DNA from: Orientallactaga sibirica
Taxonomy: Eukaryota > Chordata > Mammalia > Rodentia > Dipodidae
Length of the DNA stretch: 64,000 nucleotides
Reading direction: 5' to 3'
Assembly (NCBI GenBank): GCA_036365145.1
Contig: JAEOAD010000048.1
Coordinates: forward strand, 11,852,501 to 11,916,500
This document shows, piece by piece, positions 36,703 through 64,000 of this stretch (the first letter of the stretch is position 1; the number at the start of each line of letters is the position of its first letter). The position numbers and the translations under genes are program-made. Under the pieces are notes generated by a model. The model made no database searches. It was given only the letters and a program-made list of their open reading frames with translations, and was not told the DNA's origin.

Positions 36703-36862
36703 GCCAGGTATGGTAGTCCATGCCTTTAATCCCAGTACTTGGGAGGCAGAAGTAGGAGGATCGCTGTGAGTTTGAGGCCACCCTGAGACTACACAGTGAA
36801 TTCCAGGTCAGCCTGAGCTAGTGTGAGACCCTACTTTGAAACACCAAAAAAAAAACAAAAAA
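36703..36862 (+). mobile_element. B1-type SINE
   Basis: GCCAGGTATGGTAGTCCATG through CCCTACTTTGAAACACC with an A-rich tail. Confidence 0.9.
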
Positions 36863-36864
36863 CT

Positions 36865-37088
36865 TTAAAAATAATATTTTAATTAATTAATTTATTTATT
36901 TACTTATTTGAGAGAGAGAGGCAGAGAGAGAGAGAAAGAATGGGCATGCCAGGGCCTCCAGCCACAGCAAAAAAAAAACCCCTCCAAACACATGCTACAT
37001 CTTGTGCCTCCGGTTTGCATGGGAAATCACACCTAGGACCTTAGGCCTCACAGGCAAGTGCCTGAACCATAAGCCATCTCTCCAGCCC
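36865..37088 (-). mobile_element. tRNA-derived SINE
   Basis: First of three minus-strand copies in a row; diverged around the B box. Confidence 0.88.
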
Positions 37089-37147
37089 TGAACAAGTGTT
37101 TAAATTAGGTACTAGTGATGGTTTTTTCTTAATTTTTAACTTGTCTT

Positions 37148-37350
37148 CATTTTTAATAAAATATTTTATTAATTTGAAAGCAGAGAGAGAGAATGAGAAC
37201 AGGTGTACCAGGGCCTCTTGCCCCTGCAAACAAATGCCAGATGTATGCACCACCCTGTGCATCTAGCTTTGCGTGGGTACTGGGGAATCAAGCCCAGGCC
37301 ATATGGCTTTCAAATAAGCACCTTTAACAGTTGAGCCATCTCTCAAGCCC
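37148..37350 (-). mobile_element. tRNA-derived SINE
   Basis: Second of the three; the head ends CCATCTCTCAAGCCC. Confidence 0.88.
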
Positions 37351-37363
37351 AGCTATGGCAATT

Positions 37364-37388
37364 TTTTTTTTTTTTGGAGGGGGTAAAG

Positions 37389-37447
<59 letters not shown>

Positions 37448-37656
37448 GAGAGATGGGCACACCAACAGCCTCTCAGCTGCTGCGAATGAAATCCAGATGT
37501 GTGGTGCACCCCCTTGTGGTCAAGTGCTGCATTGCACCCTTGTGTCACTGCATCTGGCTAAATGTGGGACTGGAGATTGGAACCACTGGAGATTGGAATC
37601 AACGTTCTTAGGCTTAGGAGGCAGGCACCTTAACCATTAAGCCATCTCTCCAGCCC
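37364..37656 (-). mobile_element. tRNA-derived SINE, long-insert variant
   Basis: Third of the three, with a 50-base (GA)n run (37394-37445) and a CTCF-like core on the minus strand (37506-37519). Confidence 0.9.
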
Positions 37657-37829
37657 TGGCATTTCTTATGCCCTCTCGTCACTTTATTCTGTCACTAACT
37701 AGCTGAGGGGAAGTGGGTGGGTAAAGGAAGTCATGACGTGACTGGGCACCTGAGCACTACCACAGCAGTACCAAATGAGACTGAAGTTCTGATGTTATAT
37801 TTTCTTAAACTGTCTTCCTACAAGTTACT

Positions 37830-38190
37830 GAATTCTCATTATCACACAACCTGTGTGACTTATATTTAATCCTTCAAAAATCTCATCAAAAATAGGTAGC
37901 TTTTCCATTTTACAGGTTGGGCTGGGGTTACAGACATTAATAAAATGACATAATAATTATGTTTCGTGCCCTGTGTGCATTTTAGGTCATGACAAAATCC
38001 CGAAAAGTACATAGGAAGGGGTACTAATTAGAGTCACACAGCTTACAAATTAATAAGGACAGTCAGGAGCCAAGTCCATTGAAGTTCGGGGTGGGGGGGC
38101 TGAGGCTGGTACTCTAGCAAGCTGTACTTTGTAGAATGCATCTTAGGCAGTGAAAGCCAGGATTTGAACTTGACCCTAATCTGTCTCCTT
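37830..38190 (+). mobile_element. MIR relic
   Basis: TTCCATTTTACAGG, GAGTCACACAGCTTACAAAT and GCCAGGATTTGAACTTGACC are MIR blocks in the right order. Confidence 0.65.
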
Positions 38191-39049
38191 CCACATTTCT
38201 TGACAGTTTTCACCCATACAAAGCTCAAGAAGCAGACAAAATAACCTCAAAGGTCTTTTCTATTCGAAACTGTTGTCATTCCATGGGTTTTAAGTTTTCA
38301 TTTGCTAAAGGGGGTGGGGGAAGAAGTTGAAGGGAGGATGTCAAAGTTTTGGAGACGTACAACAAAAAAATCATCATATTTTCCAAACTTAAATCATATT
38401 TTCAGATTTAAGAACACATCCACCCGGATTACCTACTCTCCTCGTCCTACTTTAAGTATGAGTTAAGTGAAGTAGGTTAAGGTAACTTGAGTAAGTGGTA
38501 GACCAACCCGACCCTCAGAAAAGCATAGACAGCTTAGTTTACATGGAATATGAGCCCCAACTTCTGATTTAATACACCCGTTTTCCTAGAGTAGGAAAAT
38601 CCGTCATACTGTTCACGAGTGAGTTTTCTAACTTTTGAGTCACAAATTCCACATTCAATTGCACACTGGTCAGCCACACAGGTTTGAATTGTGCTTATTT
38701 GTAAACAAAAAAAAAAGATGAAATTTTGTACAGTATTAAAAGACTTGAAGATAAAAACAGCACACTTTTTTTTTTTTTTTTTTTGGCCCCGTGTGCCACT
38801 TCACTGAACCTGAATTAAGGGGAAGGAGAGATGTGTGCATCTCTTTCCAAGAAAAAAAGACACAAAACCTGTAGCAGATCAAACAAAAAAATAAAACACA
38901 ACAATTGATACTTATGGTTAGGAGTGGCAGGGAGGGACAAGGTCTGCAGGCGACACTCACTACCACCTTCCAAATGACACCGCTTTCATTTAATCACATC
39001 AAACCCCATGTCGTTCCACAAAAGAACACGCTGCCGCCGACGAAGGAAT
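38191..39049. other. Intergenic upstream of the HSPH1 CpG island
   Basis: AT-rich, with a poly-T run (38766-38784) and no recognisable SINE. The transition to CpG-rich DNA begins near 39010. Confidence 0.5.
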
Positions 39050-39237
39050 ACAAACACGCCGCTTTCTATGCGGAACAGACTGAAGTTCTACGAGCCAATT
39101 TCGAGGAAAGAAATCCAGAGCAGCGTAGAACGGCATTCAAGGAGAGAAAGCGCGCGAAGGCGCTGCGAGAAAAGCCGGGCCTCCCGCAGGAAACCCCCCA
39201 AGACAAAGCCCCGGTCCCAGCAGGCACTGCGGCCCGG

Positions 39238-39349
39238 ACTACACCTACCGGCATGCAGTGCGTCCTCGTCGCCTCGCCGAACTACGCCTCCCGACATGCA
39301 ATGCGCTCGGGTCTCTCTCGGCCCGCTGAACTACGCTTCCCGGCATGCT
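39238..39349 (+). promoter_or_regulatory. Three ZNF143/THAP11 (SBS)-type motifs
   Basis: Three 20-mers match the known ACTACAnnTCCCAGCATGCA-type site: 39238-39257 (ACTACACCTACCGGCATGCA), 39281-39300 (ACTACGCCTCCCGACATGCA) and 39330-39349 (ACTACGCTTCCCGGCATGCT). All are in the same orientation, 43 and 49 bases apart, about 410-520 bases upstream of the predicted HSPH1 start. Confidence 0.8.
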
Positions 39350-39494
39350 CTCCTGACAGCCGGTTGGAGTTCTCCGCTCGTCCTTTCTTAACAAGCCTAA
39401 AGACCACACGTCCCCGCCGAGTCTCAAATTAACGGACTTTAGGAATGTCGGTGCTATTCTTCATTGCTTGCGCGACGAGGAGAGTGAACGAAGT

Positions 39495-39629
39495 CCAATG
39501 ACGGGGGAGGGAAGGACCCAGAAAGGGGGCGTGGTCAGCTTGTCTCCCGCTAGAGCCAATGGTACGGGAGCGGCTGTCCTGTCGCCATGGTAACGGCCGC
39601 TGTCATCCGGGGACCGAGCCGCCCATTGG
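39495..39629. promoter_or_regulatory. HSPH1: Three CCAAT (NF-Y) boxes
   Basis: CCAAT at 39495-39499 and 39556-39560 on the plus strand, and ATTGG at 39625-39629, about 61-69 bases apart and 130-265 bases upstream of the predicted start. Confidence 0.7.
39581..39594. promoter_or_regulatory. HSPH1: RFX X-box palindrome
   Basis: GTCGCCATGGTAAC fits the RFX consensus GTNRCC-N(0-3)-RGYAAC at every position, with a two-base spacer. Confidence 0.7.
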
Positions 39630-39637
39630 GTGGAATC

Positions 39638-39657
39638 TTTCGAGAAGGCTCGAGAAG
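39638..39657 (+). promoter_or_regulatory. HSPH1: Heat-shock element, four units (one imperfect)
   Basis: Alternating TTC-GAA-CTC-GAA at exact 5-base spacing (39639-39641, 39644-39646, 39649-39651, 39654-39656). Only the third unit departs from nTTCn. This is the expected HSF1 trimer site. Confidence 0.8.
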
Positions 39658-39705
39658 AAGGAAGCGGAAGTGGCACGTGGAGGCGCCGGTGAGTAAATGC
39701 CGCAG

Positions 39706-39720
39706 ATTCTGGAAAGTTCT
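39706..39720 (+). promoter_or_regulatory. HSPH1: Heat-shock element, three perfect units
   Basis: TTC-GAA-TTC at 39707-39709, 39712-39714 and 39717-39719 with exact spacing, about 20 bases upstream of the TATA-like sequence. A proximal site like this is what makes HSP genes heat inducible. Confidence 0.88.
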
Positions 39721-39738
39721 CACCAGTGCGCTACATAA

Positions 39739-63172
<23,434 letters not shown>

Positions 63173-63822
63173 GGGTAGGACACAGGCACATTCCTCCAGC
63201 TAACGAAATATTTTTGCCATAGTATGTGGTTCTACATAACAGACTGAGACTATTTATATTTTCTTTTTTAAGAATGTCTAGAAATTTTGTGTATTATATG
63301 GAAAAAGAAAAAGCTTTAGTCTGTAGTGTTTATGATCCTAAAAGGGAAAATTGCCTTGGTAACTTTGAGATTCCTGTGGAATTGTGAATCCATACCGAGC
63401 TTCTGCGCAGTATTTCCATTTGTATCACTGAGGATGGGTGACTCGTCTCTGAAGAAACGGACTGTACTGCTTGTTCACGAGGGTGACTAAATCTAAGCAT
63501 CTGTTCTTGCCAAGGTTGTTTTCTTGCATTTTGCTCTCCATTTCAGCATGTGTGGATGTTTATAAACAAGACAAAGTCTGACTCAAAAGGGCTTTCAAAA
63601 ATTAATTCTAATAGACTGATTTTGCTTTCATATTAGTACAAATTCAGTGAGTAAAACAAAAGCTTAGTGAAATGTGTTAGCAGCATGCAAAACAAAACTT
63701 CAAGTTCTATCTCACCGTACAGTATGTTGTTGTGTGAAGGTGTAAAATGAAGAAATGAAACTGTTGTAAACTGATTGTGAAACTCTGTGAGCTTTAGAAT
63801 AAAGTTCATCCTCTGGAGTCAT
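63173..63822 (+). other. HSPH1: HSPH1 3' untranslated region (end approximate)
   Basis: AT-rich, single-copy-looking sequence after the stop, without recognisable interspersed repeats, ending 15-25 bases past AATAAA. The T/GT-rich sequence at about 63830-63845 could be the downstream element. Confidence 0.8.
63798..63803 (+). terminator. HSPH1: HSPH1 polyadenylation signal AATAAA
   Basis: The only canonical hexamer I see in the 3' UTR, 626 bases after the stop codon and followed by a T-rich stretch. Confidence 0.85.
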
Positions 63823-63981
63823 TTCTAAACTGTCTCTTTTGTCATTCATTTGAAAAATGGGGTTTGGAGAAGAACACGAGTTACTATAGCAGAAAGGAGA
63901 TTTGTGTGAAAAAACAAACTCTAAATCACTCCCCTGCAAGAAAATCTGCATATAGTTACTACATTTCAAAAAGTGTTGAAG

Positions 63982-64000
63982 GGCTAGAGTGTTGACTTAG
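63982..64000 (+). mobile_element. Start of a tRNA-derived SINE cut by the window edge
   Basis: GGGCTAGAGTGTTGACTTAG resembles the SINE head; only 19-20 bases are visible. Confidence 0.55.

Overview
The window is nuclear DNA from a rodent. It holds one complete protein-coding gene, HSPH1 (HSP105/HSP110 chaperone), on the plus strand, and the first coding exon of B3GLCT (protein O-fucose beta-1,3-glucosyltransferase) on the minus strand. The two genes are head to head, about 36 kb apart, as I recall the human chromosome 13q12.3 arrangement. Rodent origin is shown by dozens of tRNA-derived SINEs with a B2-type head and monomeric B1-type SINEs. The SINE consensus differs from that of mouse, rat and hamster B2 and fits what I remember of jerboa-type (Dipodoidea, possibly Jaculus) repeats. 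That species guess is from memory and moderate at best.

Layout. Bases 1-3,949 are intron 1 of B3GLCT (minus strand). Bases about 3,290-4,400 form the B3GLCT CpG island, with coding exon 1 at 3,950-4,019. Bases about 4,400-39,000 are intergenic and dominated by SINEs, LTR-like elements, L1 3' ends, MIR and L2 relics and simple repeats; I find no convincing gene there. Bases about 39,050-40,450 are the HSPH1 CpG island and promoter, with three ZNF143/THAP11-type motifs, three CCAAT boxes, an RFX X-box and two heat-shock elements, plus a third perfect heat-shock element in intron 1. HSPH1 runs from the ATG at 39,910 through 18 coding exons to the stop at 63,170-63,172, with a polyadenylation signal at 63,798. 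A new SINE begins at the window's right edge.

HSPH1 reads as an intact 858-codon gene. Every junction is GT-AG and every exon phase closes without a frameshift or stop. Exon 12 is exactly 44 codons (529-572) and in frame; it is the cassette whose skipping makes the known HSP105-beta isoform. The promoter fits a constitutive housekeeping gene (CpG island, CCAAT boxes, ETS and E-box motifs) with added HSF1 induction.

I found no previously unknown biological system. The observations most worth checking are the ZNF143 motif triplet, the intronic heat-shock element, an L1 3' end lying against the exon 15 splice acceptor, a SINE subfamily carrying CTCF-like cores, and a recurrent solo-LTR family with 5-bp target duplications. 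Repeat boundaries were set by eye and are accurate to about 5-20 bases unless a target-site duplication is given.
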